A DNA stretch of 15,141 bases from JAFAXD01 sp035472475 (GCA_035472475.1 DATIPA010000108.1:1-15141); one strand, 5' to 3'; positions 1 through 7,400 are shown, counted from the first letter of the stretch. Notes: generated from the sequence alone by a model not told the origin. Translations and numbers: made by a program.

Positions 1-1359
1 CATCCCGACGCTTGAGCGTAGCGACGATTGCGTGACGTCGCGGATATCCTGGCCGTCGATCAGGATGCGCCCGCTGGCGACGTCATAGAAGCGGAACAGC
101 AAGCGCGAGATCGTCGACTTGCCGGCGCCCGAGGGCCCCACGATCGCGACCGTGGCACCGGCCGGAACCTCGAAGCTCACGTTCTTGAGGATCGGCCGCG
201 CCGGCTCGTAGGCGAACGATACGTTCTCGAACCTGAGCGCGCCGGCACTGACCACGAGCGGCTTGGCTCCCGGCTTGTCCTCGATCTCCGGCTCGCGGCT
301 GAGAATGAGAAACATCTTTTCGATGTCGATCACCGCCTGCTTGATCTCGCGATAGACCATGCCCATGAAATTCAGCGGCTGGTAGAGCTGAATCATCATG
401 GCGTTGATCATCACGAAATCGCCCACCGTGTTGGTGCCGTTCTTGATGCCGTAGACGCACATGATCATCACGGCCGCGAGCCCGATGGTAAATATGGTCG
501 CCTGACCAGCGTTGAGCACTGCGAGCGACGTGTAGGACTTGATGCTCGCGTCCTCGTAGCGCGCCATTGCGCGGTCGTAGCGCTTGGCCTCGCGCGCCTC
601 GGCGCTGAAGTACTTGACGGTCTCGTAGTTCAACAGCGAGTCGATCGCCTTGACGTTGGCTTCGGTGTCGCTGTCGTTCATTTTGCGGCGGATGCCGATC
701 CGCCATTCGGTCGCGTAATAGGTGTAGCCGATGTAGATCGCGACCACCGTCAGGATCACCGCGACGTAGTAGACGTTGAACTGCCAGAGCAGCACGGCGA
801 TCACCAGGGCGAGCTCGACGATGGTCGGAAACAACTGGATGATCACCATCCGCACAATCGTTTCGATGCCGTTGCGGCCGCGCTCCAGGATGCGCGTCAG
901 CCCGCCGGTCTTGCGCTTCAGGTGAAAGCGCATCGAGAGCAGATGCATGTGTTCGAACGTGATGAGGGCCAGGCGGCGCACCGCATGCATCGCCACCTTG
1001 GCGAACAGCCCATCCCGCAACTGGGTCAGCAACGCCATCAGGATGCGGATGCCGCCATAGGCGAGCGTGAACACCACGGGCACAGCGACCGCCCAGCCGA
1101 CCCACGACGGGTCCGACGCAAACGTCGGCGACGCGAGCGCATCGGTCGCCCACTTGAACGTGAACGGCACCGCCATGGTGGCGAGCTTTGCAACGAACAG
1201 GAGCCCGGTCGCCACCAGGACGCGCAGTTTCAAGTCGCGCCGGTCGGACGGCCAGATGTACGGCCACAGATGCACGAGTGCAGTCAGCAGCGCGCCGCGA
1301 TCGCCCGAGACCCGCGGCTTGGCCGGCGGAGGCGTAGCGAACGATTGGTGGATGTTCAT
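1..1359 (-). CDS. Atm1/HMT1-type ABC exporter (ABCB family), N-terminal 453 residues; 3' end off window
   Basis: This is a half-transporter with the membrane domain fused to the ATPase domain; Atm1-family members act in the inner membrane and export glutathione-linked sulfur or metal compounds. Read from ATG at 1359, the frame is open to base 1 (453 codons, last readable residues SSLRSSVGM). Residues about 45-340 are hydrophobic and match the Atm1 transmembrane domain, including SLLNYETVKYFSAEAREAKR, where the NYETVKYF wording is diagnostic for Atm1/HMT1. The nucleotide-binding domain begins near residue 375 (RFENVSFAYE). Walker A GPSGAGKST is at 408-416 (Lys414). The Q-loop is just reached, while the signature motif, Walker B and switch His lie outside the window. 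It is divergent from the LOG-family gene, with 246 bases between the starts. The family call is firm; the substrate is inference. Confidence 0.93.
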   Translation of the reverse strand, partial: MNIHQSFATPPPAKPRVSGDRGALLTALVHLWPYIWPSDRRDLKLRVLVATGLLFVAKLATMAVPFTFKWATDALASPTFASDPSWVGWAVAVPVVFTLAYGGIRILMALLTQLRDGLFAKVAMHAVRRLALITFEHMHLLSMRFHLKRKTGGLTRILERGRNGIETIVRMVIIQLFPTIVELALVIAVLLWQFNVYYVAVILTVVAIYIGYTYYATEWRIGIRRKMNDSDTEANVKAIDSLLNYETVKYFSAEAREAKRYDRAMARYEDASIKSYTSLAVLNAGQATIFTIGLAAVMIMCVYGIKNGTNTVGDFVMINAMMIQLYQPLNFMGMVYREIKQAVIDIEKMFLILSREPEIEDKPGAKPLVVSAGALRFENVSFAYEPARPILKNVSFEVPAGATVAIVGPSGAGKSTISRLLFRFYDVASGRILIDGQDIRDVTQSSLRSSVGM

Positions 1360-1577
1360 TCCTGGTCCCGGTGCGCGCTCAAGACTTGCGACTTCAAGCT
1401 CCGGATTGCCTCTGTCCGCGCAACGTCGCAGGCCACAAAAGCGCCCAGCCATGGCGGACTCGCAATCTTAGCCCCATATAAGGTGTTACGCCGCGATATT
1501 CATCATAAAGTCGCGCAAGCGGTGATTTTTGCGGTGCGGGCCGATCCCCCGGAAAAGTCCGATACGACCCCAACAAG

Positions 1578-1591
1578 CGCCATAGATGGCG
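1578..1591. repeat. Short palindrome CGCCAT-AG-ATGGCG before the LOG gene
   Basis: Two perfect 6-base arms separated by 2 bases end 14 bases before the ATG at 1606. The site could be an operator or a small 5' hairpin. The spacing puts it beside the ribosome binding region (CCAGAG, weak). The rest of the 1360-1605 divergent intergenic region shows no promoter that I can assign with confidence. Confidence 0.4.
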
Positions 1592-1605
1592 TCCAGAGTA
1601 AAATT

Positions 1606-2202
1606 ATGAGTACGATTCGATCGATTTGTGTCTACTGCGGCTCAAGCCCCGGAACCAATCCGGAGTTCGCCGAGATCGCCCGCGCTTTCGGGCAAATTCT
1701 GGCCGAGAACGGCATCACGTTGGTCTATGGCGGCGGGGCGCGCGGCCTGATGGGCGCGCTTGCGCGCGCCGTCCATGATAACGGCGGCACCGTGGTCGGC
1801 ATCATTCCGGACTTCCTCAAGTCGCGCGAGCGCATGTTCGCCGGCGCGCACGAGATCGTGGTGACGCGCGATATGCACGAGCGCAAGCGCCTTATGTTCG
1901 AGCGTGCCGATGCGTTCGTGGCCTTGCCCGGCGGTGTCGGAACGCTGGAGGAACTGGTCGAGCAGCTGACGTGGTCGCAGCTCGGCCGTCACAGCAAGCC
2001 GATCCTGATCGCCAACATCAACGGATTCTGGGATCCGCTGCTCGAGTTGCTGGACCACATGAAGCGATCCGGGTTCATCAGTTCGGAGCTTGCGATCGAC
2101 TACAAAGTGGTCGATCGGGTGCAGGACATTCTGCCGGCGATCGAAGCAGCGGCGTCGGTTGCCGAGCCTGCGCCCGCGAGCGCCGTGATCGAGCGGATGT
2201 AG
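1606..2202 (+). CDS. LOG-family (TIGR00730) Rossmann-fold protein, cytokinin riboside 5'-monophosphate phosphoribohydrolase-like
   Basis: This 198-residue cytosolic protein has the usual length for bacterial LOG proteins. Family members hydrolyse the N-glycosidic bond of nucleoside 5'-monophosphates, releasing a free base (in plants and some bacteria an active cytokinin). Visible motifs are the opening SICVYCGSSPG (6-16), the nucleotide-binding GGGARGLMG (42-50), the conserved MHERK (90-94), and the family signature PGGVGTLEE (108-116), whose glutamates and upstream arginine form the active site. The frame stays open far upstream, antisense to the ABC gene, but homology begins exactly at ATG 1606, so that start is chosen. 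The ribosome binding site is weak. The residues after about 180 (EAAASVAEPAPASAV) are a low-complexity tail. Whether it makes cytokinin or recycles damaged nucleotides cannot be told from sequence. Confidence 0.93.
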   Translation: MSTIRSICVYCGSSPGTNPEFAEIARAFGQILAENGITLVYGGGARGLMGALARAVHDNGGTVVGIIPDFLKSRERMFAGAHEIVVTRDMHERKRLMFERADAFVALPGGVGTLEELVEQLTWSQLGRHSKPILIANINGFWDPLLELLDHMKRSGFISSELAIDYKVVDRVQDILPAIEAAASVAEPAPASAVIERM

Positions 2203-2217
2203 GCGCCAATCCGGTCC

Positions 2218-2254
2218 CTTGGATGAGAATTTGCGCGGCGAATTCTCGTCCAGG
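2218..2254. terminator. Long inverted repeat after the LOG gene, probable 3' stem-loop or terminator
   Basis: GGATGAGAATT (2221-2231) pairs with AATTCTCGTCC (2241-2251) around a 9-base loop, with one U.G wobble; the stem can extend by CTT/AGG to about 14 bp. It starts 16 bases after the LOG stop and is followed by ATAATCTTTTAC, a loose T-rich stretch. It would serve as a terminator or 3' stabilising stem for LOG. It could instead be a copy of a dispersed intergenic repeat. Confidence 0.55.
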
Positions 2255-2288
2255 ATAATCTTTTACGATCAATGACTTTCGCCCGGAA

Positions 2289-2328
2289 CCTCATGTCGGT
2301 TGAGGAAATTTCCCCCTGACGCGAGGGG
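2289..2328 (-). terminator. Pair of small hairpins downstream of the aldo/keto reductase, weak terminator candidate
   Basis: Three structures occur in tandem: CCTCA-N7-TGAGG (2289-2305), a perfect GGAAATTTCC palindrome (2304-2313), and CCCCT-N6-AGGGG (2313-2328). Read leftward, the 5-bp GC stem is followed by GGAAATTTCC, so T-tract support is only three bases. This is a possible end for the ivd and reductase transcript. Confidence 0.25.
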
Positions 2329-2351
2329 CCCGGCTATTTCGTATTTCCGCC

Positions 2352-3143
2352 TCAACGCCCTAGCGCCCGGATCGCATCCATCTCCGGTGCGGCCAACGTG
2401 AAATCGAACACGTCGAAATTCTCGGCCAGCCGCGCTGGTTTCGACGTCCGCGGGATCACGATCGCGCCCTCCTGCAGCAGGAACCGCAGCGCGACCTGGC
2501 TCGCGCTCTTGCGGTGGCGGCTGCCGATCTGGGTGAGCACCTTGTTGTGCGCGGCCCGGCCTTTTGCAATCGGGCTGTAAGCCGTGACCGAAAGACCGTG
2601 CCGGCGGCATGCCGCACGAGTCTCGGCCTGATCGATGAACGGATGCCATTCGATCTGATCGGTGACCAGCGGCTCGCTCGCCAATCGCACGGCTTCGGTC
2701 ACGAGTGGAGGCGTAAAGTTCGATACGCCGATGTGGCGGGTCAATCCGCGGGTTTTCATCTTGCACAGGGCCGGGATTGTCTCTGCCAACGGAATGCGCG
2801 GATTGGGCCAATGGATCAGCAGCAGGTCCACGTCCGCGAGCTTGAGTTTGGCGAGACTCTGCTCGGCGGCGCGCTCGAGATCACGCGCCGCAAGGTGCGA
2901 TGACCAGACCTTGGTGGTGATGAAGACCTCCTCGCGCGCAACTCCCGACGCACGCAGGCCCTCGCCGACCTCGGTTTCGTTGTCGTACATCTCCGCCGTA
3001 TCGACGTGGCGATAACCGAGCCGCAGCGCCTCATTGACCATGCGCACGCACGTGCGTCCGCGCAGGTCCCAGGTCCCGAGCCCGAACGCCGGGATGCGCG
3101 CTCCATTGGCCTCGATGATCGGCGCCGACATGCCAACGCTCAC
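2352..3143 (-). CDS. Aldo/keto reductase (AKR superfamily)
   Basis: This is a 263-residue NADPH-dependent oxidoreductase of the (beta/alpha)8 type that reduces aldehydes or ketones in the cytosol. The catalytic tetrad is complete: Asp48 and Tyr53 in DTAEMYDNE, Lys78 in TTKVW, His111 in LIHWPNP. The C-terminal cofactor-binding stretch reads VIPRTSKPARLAEN, with RHIGVSNF and VALRFLLQ also present, as in the 2,5-diketo-gluconate reductase-like branch. The start is taken as GTG at 3143 because GGGAGAG lies 9 bases upstream; ATG at 3131 (four residues later) is the alternative. It lies 37 bases downstream of ivd on the same strand and is probably cotranscribed. The substrate is unknown. A role with branched-chain aldehydes or ketones is suggested only by the neighbour. 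Confidence 0.93.
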   Translation of the reverse strand: MSVGMSAPIIEANGARIPAFGLGTWDLRGRTCVRMVNEALRLGYRHVDTAEMYDNETEVGEGLRASGVAREEVFITTKVWSSHLAARDLERAAEQSLAKLKLADVDLLLIHWPNPRIPLAETIPALCKMKTRGLTRHIGVSNFTPPLVTEAVRLASEPLVTDQIEWHPFIDQAETRAACRRHGLSVTAYSPIAKGRAAHNKVLTQIGSRHRKSASQVALRFLLQEGAIVIPRTSKPARLAENFDVFDFTLAAPEMDAIRALGR

Positions 3144-3180
3144 CGCTTGTTGCTCTCCCAGCCGGCCACGTCCTCGGCGA

Positions 3181-4353
3181 TCACGCCGTCTTTTGGTAGA
3201 TTTCGCGGCCGATCAGCATGCGGCGGATCTCGCTCGTGCCGGCACCGATCTCGTAGAGCTTGGCATCACGCAACAGCCGCCCGGTTGGAAAATCGTTGAT
3301 GTAGCCGTTGCCGCCGAGACACTGGATGGCTTCGAGCGCCATCCAGGTGGCGCGTTCGGCCGCGTAGAGGATCGCTCCGGCCGCGTCTTCGCGCGTGATG
3401 CGCCCATCGTCGCAGCCGCGTGCGACCGTGTAGACGTAGGCCTTGGCCGCGTTCATGGCCACGTACATGTCGGCGATCTTGGCCTGCATGAGCTGGAACT
3501 CGCCGATCGGTTGACCGAATTGTTTGCGGTCGTGCACATACGGAAGCACGACGTCCATGCAGGACTGCATGATGCCGAGCGGACCTGCCGCCAGCACCAC
3601 CCGCTCATAGTCGAGGCCCGACATCAGCACATTGATGCCGCTGCCGGCCGTGCCGAGGACGTTGTCCTCGGGGACTTCACAGTTCTCGAAGATGAGTTCG
3701 CTGGTGTCCGATCCGCGCATGCCGAGCTTGTCGAGCTTCTGCGCCGTGGAGAACCCGGGAAAGCCTCGCTCCACGATGAACGCGGTGATACCGCGCGCGC
3801 CCGCGCCGGGATCGGTCTTGGCGTAGACCACCAGGGTTTCCGCCACCGGGCCGTTCGTGATCCACATCTTGCTGCCATTGAGCACGTAGCGATCGCCGCG
3901 CTTGTCCGCGCGGGTGCGCATCGACACGACGTCGGAACCGGAGCCGACCTCCGACATCGCAAGCGCGCCGACGTGTTCGCCGCTGATCAGCTTGGGGAGA
4001 TAGCGCCGCCGCTGCGGATCGGTGCCGTTACGGCGGATCTGGTTCACGCACAGATTCGAATGCGCCCCGTATGAGAGCCCCACCGACCCGGAGGCCCGCG
4101 ATACCTCCTCCATGGCGACGCAATGCGCCAGATAGCCGAGCCCGGCCCCGCCGAATTCCTCCTCAACCGTGATGCCGAGCAGGCCGAGGCTGCCCATTTG
4201 AGGCCACAAGTCCCGCGGAAAAGCATTGTTGCGGTCGATCGCGTCGGCGCGTGGCGCAATACGGTCCTGTGCAAAATCATGCACGCTCTCGCGCAGTGCA
4301 TCGACGTCGGCGCCGAGCCCGAAATCAAACCCGCCCCAGGCATTGGGAATCAT
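3181..4353 (-). CDS. ivd: Isovaleryl-CoA dehydrogenase (acyl-CoA dehydrogenase family)
   Basis: This FAD flavoenzyme oxidises isovaleryl-CoA to 3-methylcrotonyl-CoA in leucine breakdown and passes electrons to ETF. The 390-residue length is typical. Visible features are the FAD/substrate loop AMSEVGSGSDV (132-142), WITNG, the C-terminal acyl-CoA dehydrogenase signature in LGGNGYINDFP and GAGTSEIRR, and GLDYERVVLAAGPLGIM (about 247-263). In that last stretch Glu250 sits where the IVD branch, unlike short- and medium-chain enzymes, carries its catalytic base. ATG at 4353 is chosen over an upstream in-frame start at 4404 because GAGAGGAG ends 4 bases before it and the family N-terminus starts there. 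The usual leucine partners (methylcrotonyl-CoA carboxylase, methylglutaconyl-CoA hydratase, HMG-CoA lyase) are absent; the only gene close downstream is the aldo/keto reductase. Confidence 0.93.
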   Translation of the reverse strand: MIPNAWGGFDFGLGADVDALRESVHDFAQDRIAPRADAIDRNNAFPRDLWPQMGSLGLLGITVEEEFGGAGLGYLAHCVAMEEVSRASGSVGLSYGAHSNLCVNQIRRNGTDPQRRRYLPKLISGEHVGALAMSEVGSGSDVVSMRTRADKRGDRYVLNGSKMWITNGPVAETLVVYAKTDPGAGARGITAFIVERGFPGFSTAQKLDKLGMRGSDTSELIFENCEVPEDNVLGTAGSGINVLMSGLDYERVVLAAGPLGIMQSCMDVVLPYVHDRKQFGQPIGEFQLMQAKIADMYVAMNAAKAYVYTVARGCDDGRITREDAAGAILYAAERATWMALEAIQCLGGNGYINDFPTGRLLRDAKLYEIGAGTSEIRRMLIGREIYQKTA

Positions 4354-4475
4354 GGTGCTCCTCTCGGTCCGGTCGATTCGGTTGTATCGCCCCGGCCAGC
4401 GCATGTCAGCCGTTCGTCCCGGCGCCGATCGGTCATCCGCGCGGGGTTCCGGCGCGCATCTGCGCAGCCGAGGTT

Positions 4476-4491
4476 TTACCAGAGATGGTAA
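4476..4491. promoter_or_regulatory. Operator-like palindrome TTACCA-GAGA-TGGTAA between ivd and the histidine kinase
   Basis: Perfect 6-base arms with a 4-base spacer lie 122 bases upstream of the ivd start and 129 bases upstream of the kinase start. It is the clearest dyad in this divergent region. Fatty-acid and branched-chain catabolic genes in proteobacteria are commonly controlled by MerR-type (LiuR) or TetR-type repressors at such dyads, but this exact sequence is not a consensus I can name. Confidence 0.4.
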
Positions 4492-4557
4492 TAACTTAGG
4501 TCACGTAGCCGAAGTTGCTTGCGAAGCTTATCAGCGCGCTTTCGGACGCCGGTTGGC

Positions 4558-4620
4558 GGCCCCGCCTGAACCCTTTAACCGCATGCCGCACTTAATGTAT
4601 TACTCACCCGAGGCGGGGCC
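4558..4620 (+). promoter_or_regulatory. Possible RNA hairpin masking the kinase ribosome binding site
   Basis: GGCCCCGCCT (4558-4567) is a perfect reverse complement of AGGCGGGGCC (4611-4620). The second arm contains the GAGGCGGGG ribosome binding sequence and ends at the base before the ATG at 4621. If transcription starts upstream of 4558, a 10-bp GC stem with a 43-base loop would bury the site. The loop is relatively A+T-rich (CTTTAAC, CTTAATGTATTAC) and could itself hold the promoter, in which case the left arm would be DNA only. Confidence 0.4.
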
Positions 4621-6495
4621 ATGTTCAAGAATCTGAGCACCAGTACCAAGCTCATCATTCTCTGCGGCATGTTCATCCTGTCGATCAGCGTGACCACCGC
4701 CAGTCTGGTGGCCGAGCACCGCATTGCCATTGATTTCGCGCGCAAGGAACTGATCGGCGACCGGTATCTGGAAGTGCTGCGCAATACTTACGCTGCCATT
4801 CTGAGCGACCGCCCGATCGACTCCATCACCGCGTCGCCGGCGGCCTCGCCCGACAATGTCCTCGCTGCGCTGGCGGCCGAACAAACCAGCGACCAAGAGC
4901 TGCTGCAAACCAAGGATCTCGCGGACGCCCTGATGGGGAGCCTGCGCGAACTCTGGGCGCGTCGCGCCCAGAATACCGCCACCGACACCCAGGTCCTCGA
5001 CGCGCTCGCCAAAACGCGCAGGCTCGCGACGCGCGTCGCGGACGATTCCAACCTGACGCTCGACCCGGACCTCGACACCTACTACCTGCAGAACATCGTC
5101 GCCGGCAAGCTGCCAACGCTGCTGGGCCAGCTGGGCGAGGCCCATGTCCTGTTTCACGAACGGCCGCAGCCGGCAGAGGCCGCCAACGAACAGAACCTGC
5201 GTTTCGTGCTGGACGGGCTGCTGCGCTCGACCACGGACTCAATCGATGAGGATCTCGCATCTGCCTATCGCGGCAATGTTGACGGGCGGCTCAAACGCGC
5301 GGTAGCCGCCTCGTTCGCCGTCATGTCGCAGCACGCGCGCGCCTACCTGGGCGCGCTCAACGCGGCCAGGATGGACAACGAGGCGCGCGGTCTCATTGTC
5401 GGCGTCAACCGGGCATCGCTCGACGCACTTTACGGACGGGCGGTCGCCGACGCGCTGTGGGCCTGGGGCGGCGCGCAGATCGAGCTCGACCGGCTGCTCC
5501 AGCAGCGCGTCGACAACCTGCTCGCAAAGTTGCGCCGCAGCCTGTTGTTGACCGGCGCGCTCGCCGCGCTGAGCATCGTGGTCGCGGTGATGACGCATCG
5601 CCGCATCGTCGGCCCGCTGGAACGGCTTGAAGGTATCGCTCAAACCGTGCGCGAGACCAAGAATTATACGCTGCGTGCCGAAAGCGACAGCCAGGACGAG
5701 ATCGGGCATCTTGCGGTGGTGTTCAATGACATGCTGGCGGAGCTTGCCGCCACCCGCGATCGCGAAATCACCGAGCAGGCCGAACTGGCACGCGCCGACC
5801 GTCTGATGACGATCGGCGCGATGACCGCTTCGATCGCTCACGAAATCAACCAGCCGCTGGCGGCAATCGTCACCAACAGCAACGCCGGACTGCGCTGGCT
5901 GTCGAATGCCTCCCCCGATCTTGAGGAAGCACGCTCGGCATTGAAGCGAATCGCAAAGGACGGCCATCGTGCGAGCGAAGTGATCGGAAGCATTCGGGCC
6001 ATGTTCAGAAAGGACACCCAGCACAAGTCCCTTCATGACATCAACGAGATCGTGCAGGAGGCGCTGTCGCTGGTGCAGGGCGAGCTCAAGAAACTGAAAG
6101 TCTCGGTGCGCACCGAGCTCGGCAACGAGCTGCCGCCGGTCCTGGCCGATCGCGTGCAGGTGCAGCAGGTCGTGCTCAATCTGATGAACAACGCGATCGA
6201 CGCCATGGCTCCGGTCACAGACCGCGCCCGCGTGATGCGCGTGCGCTCCGACGTGCACCAGGACAACACCATCGCGGTGACCGTCGAGGACTCGGGTGTC
6301 GGCATCAACCCGAAGGACGCCGGCCGCATCTTCGACGCCTTTTACACCACCAAATCGAATGGAACTGGTCTCGGCCTGTCGATTTGCCGGACGATCATCG
6401 AAGCGCATGGCGGACGTTTGTCGGCAACCCCGGCGATGCCGCATGGCTCGGTGTTCGAAGTCGTGCTACCGAGCTCACCACCGGGCGAGGCATGA
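4621..6495 (+). CDS. Membrane sensor histidine kinase with HAMP and FixL/DctB-like transmitter
   Basis: This 624-residue inner-membrane kinase is the sensor of the pair with the next gene. TM1 spans about 10-32 and TM2 about 308-328, enclosing a mostly helical periplasmic domain of about 275 residues. That domain holds LTLDPDLDTYYLQNIV (145-160), a wording I associate with N-terminal domains of other sensor kinases and chemoreceptors. A HAMP linker (about 329-385) leads to the HisKA helix with His407 in ASIAHEINQPLAAIV. The ATPase domain has the N-box NLMNNAIDAM (520-529, Asn524), G1 DSGVGI (557-562), the F-box (FDAFYTTKSN) and G2 GTGLGLSI (581-588), so all catalytic elements are present. ATG 4621 is preceded directly by GAGGCGGGGCC. 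Its stop overlaps the next start by ATGA. The signal sensed is unknown. Confidence 0.95.
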   Translation: MFKNLSTSTKLIILCGMFILSISVTTASLVAEHRIAIDFARKELIGDRYLEVLRNTYAAILSDRPIDSITASPAASPDNVLAALAAEQTSDQELLQTKDLADALMGSLRELWARRAQNTATDTQVLDALAKTRRLATRVADDSNLTLDPDLDTYYLQNIVAGKLPTLLGQLGEAHVLFHERPQPAEAANEQNLRFVLDGLLRSTTDSIDEDLASAYRGNVDGRLKRAVAASFAVMSQHARAYLGALNAARMDNEARGLIVGVNRASLDALYGRAVADALWAWGGAQIELDRLLQQRVDNLLAKLRRSLLLTGALAALSIVVAVMTHRRIVGPLERLEGIAQTVRETKNYTLRAESDSQDEIGHLAVVFNDMLAELAATRDREITEQAELARADRLMTIGAMTASIAHEINQPLAAIVTNSNAGLRWLSNASPDLEEARSALKRIAKDGHRASEVIGSIRAMFRKDTQHKSLHDINEIVQEALSLVQGELKKLKVSVRTELGNELPPVLADRVQVQQVVLNLMNNAIDAMAPVTDRARVMRVRSDVHQDNTIAVTVEDSGVGINPKDAGRIFDAFYTTKSNGTGLGLSICRTIIEAHGGRLSATPAMPHGSVFEVVLPSSPPGEA

Positions 6496-7118
6496 ACATG
6501 GCGCCATCGACAGTTTTCGTGGTCGACGACGATCCTTCGCTGCGCGATGCATTGAAGAGCCTGTTCGGGTCGGTCGGGCTGCGCGCCGAGACGTTCGCGT
6601 CCGCGACGGATTTTCTGCAAGCCAAGCTACCGGACGGTCCGAGTTGTCTGGTGCTCGACGTGCGGCTGCCGGGTTTAAGCGGCCTGGATTTTCAGACCGA
6701 GCTCGCCAAGGCCAACATTAACGTGCCGATCATTTTCATCACTGGACACGGTGATATTCCAATGACGGTGCGCGCCATGAAGGCCGGCGCGGTCGAGTTT
6801 CTCACCAAGCCGTTTCGCGATCAGGAGCTGCTCGATGCCGTGCAGGTCGGGCTCGAGCGCGACCGCGCGCGCCGCGAAAAGGACACATTGGTCGCAGCTT
6901 TGCGCGCCCGCTACGAGACACTGACGCCGCGTGAGCAGGAAGTCATCGCGCTGGTGACGACCGGGTTGATGAACAAGCAGATCGCGGCCGAAATCGGCGT
7001 TACCGAGATCACGGTCAAGGTCCACCGCGGCAACGCGATGCGCAAGATGGGCGCCAAGTCGTTGGCCGATCTTGTCAAGATGGTGGACGCGTTGGGTGTG
7101 CGCAAAGCGCGGTCGTAA
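6492..7118 (+). CDS. Response regulator, FixJ/NarL type (receiver plus LuxR-type HTH)
   Basis: This 208-residue cytosolic transcription factor is the probable partner of the upstream kinase. The receiver domain (about 6-120) has the acidic pocket Asp12-Asp14, phospho-acceptor Asp56 in LVLDVRLPG, Thr84 and Lys106 (FLTKPF), all intact. The LuxR-type helix-turn-helix is near 140-200: LTPREQEVIALVTTGLMNKQ, then IGVTEITVKVHRGNAMRKM. The start ATG at 6492 overlaps the kinase stop as ATGA, implying translational coupling; a second ATG at 6498 is possible. The acceptor loop and HTH wording are closest in style to FixJ and its rhizobial relatives. Neither fixK nor nitrogen genes are nearby, so a FixJ role is not implied. 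Confidence 0.95.
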   Translation: MNMAPSTVFVVDDDPSLRDALKSLFGSVGLRAETFASATDFLQAKLPDGPSCLVLDVRLPGLSGLDFQTELAKANINVPIIFITGHGDIPMTVRAMKAGAVEFLTKPFRDQELLDAVQVGLERDRARREKDTLVAALRARYETLTPREQEVIALVTTGLMNKQIAAEIGVTEITVKVHRGNAMRKMGAKSLADLVKMVDALGVRKARS

Positions 7119-7300
7119 CGAATTTAACTAAGCCCTAACCACGTCGCCAAACCGCGGAGCGCTGATTCACGGCGTTTTTTGGGCGGTCGTGGGGTGCATA
7201 TCGCGTGGAAAACACTGCAATTACCAGCGCGTTGCGCTTGAATCGCAAAGGAAAATGCGGATCTGCACCATCCGAAATCACTGGCCCGTTTAAACCTAAG

Positions 7301-7306
7301 TATAAT
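7301..7306 (+). promoter_or_regulatory. Consensus -10 box TATAAT upstream of the lone receiver gene
   Basis: A perfect TATAAT sits inside an A+T-rich island (GTTTAAACCTAAGTATAATT) in otherwise GC-rich DNA, 95 bases before the TTG start at 7401. No good -35 box is present at 16-18 bases (the best is ATCACT-like), which suggests an activator-dependent or alternative-sigma promoter. The GTTTAAAC palindrome lies at 7288-7295. Confidence 0.4.
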
Positions 7307-7387
7307 TTTCTTGGAGCCCCCCTGCGGCCAACTCTCGCACACGTCGCTTCGTTCTCGGAGTTTTGAACTTTCGCCGTGCCAACAACC

Positions 7388-7392
7388 AAGGA
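7388..7392 (+). promoter_or_regulatory. Ribosome binding site AAGGA that decides a TTG start
   Basis: AAGGA followed by 8 bases and an in-frame TTG at 7401 is a near-ideal arrangement. The in-frame ATG at 7416 has only CAGG upstream. The site therefore favours the TTG start for the single-domain receiver protein. Confidence 0.6.
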
Positions 7393-7400
7393 AAAGCGTT

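Noticed and set aside
83..1267. Leftward 394-residue frame inside the ABC exporter
   Set aside because: It is a shifted frame of the same gene. The correct frame gives the Atm1 transmembrane and Walker A sequences continuously from 1359 to 1.
28..1605. Very long rightward open frame running in phase into the LOG gene, as if an N-terminal fusion of over 500 residues
   Set aside because: It is exactly antisense to the ABC exporter. Its predicted residues are Arg/His/Asp-rich with no family resemblance, and LOG homology begins at ATG 1606. This is a GC-driven shadow frame.
2272..2319. 15-codon ORF (MTFARNLMSVEEISP) between LOG and the reductase
   Set aside because: No ribosome binding site at a useful distance, and it overlaps the small palindromes. 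No support as a peptide.
3034..4074. Rightward 346-residue frame opposite ivd and the reductase
   Set aside because: It is antisense to well-recognised enzymes, with the Asp/His/Arg-rich composition typical of antisense frames in GC-rich genes.
5239..6444. Leftward 401-residue frame opposite the histidine kinase
   Set aside because: It is antisense to an intact kinase with all motifs. No family features or ribosome site.
7145..7180. T6 tract after CGCC...GGCG, considered as terminator of the kinase-regulator operon
   Set aside because: Only a 4-bp stem with a 22-base loop can form, and the alternative pairings are bulged. Too weak to call.
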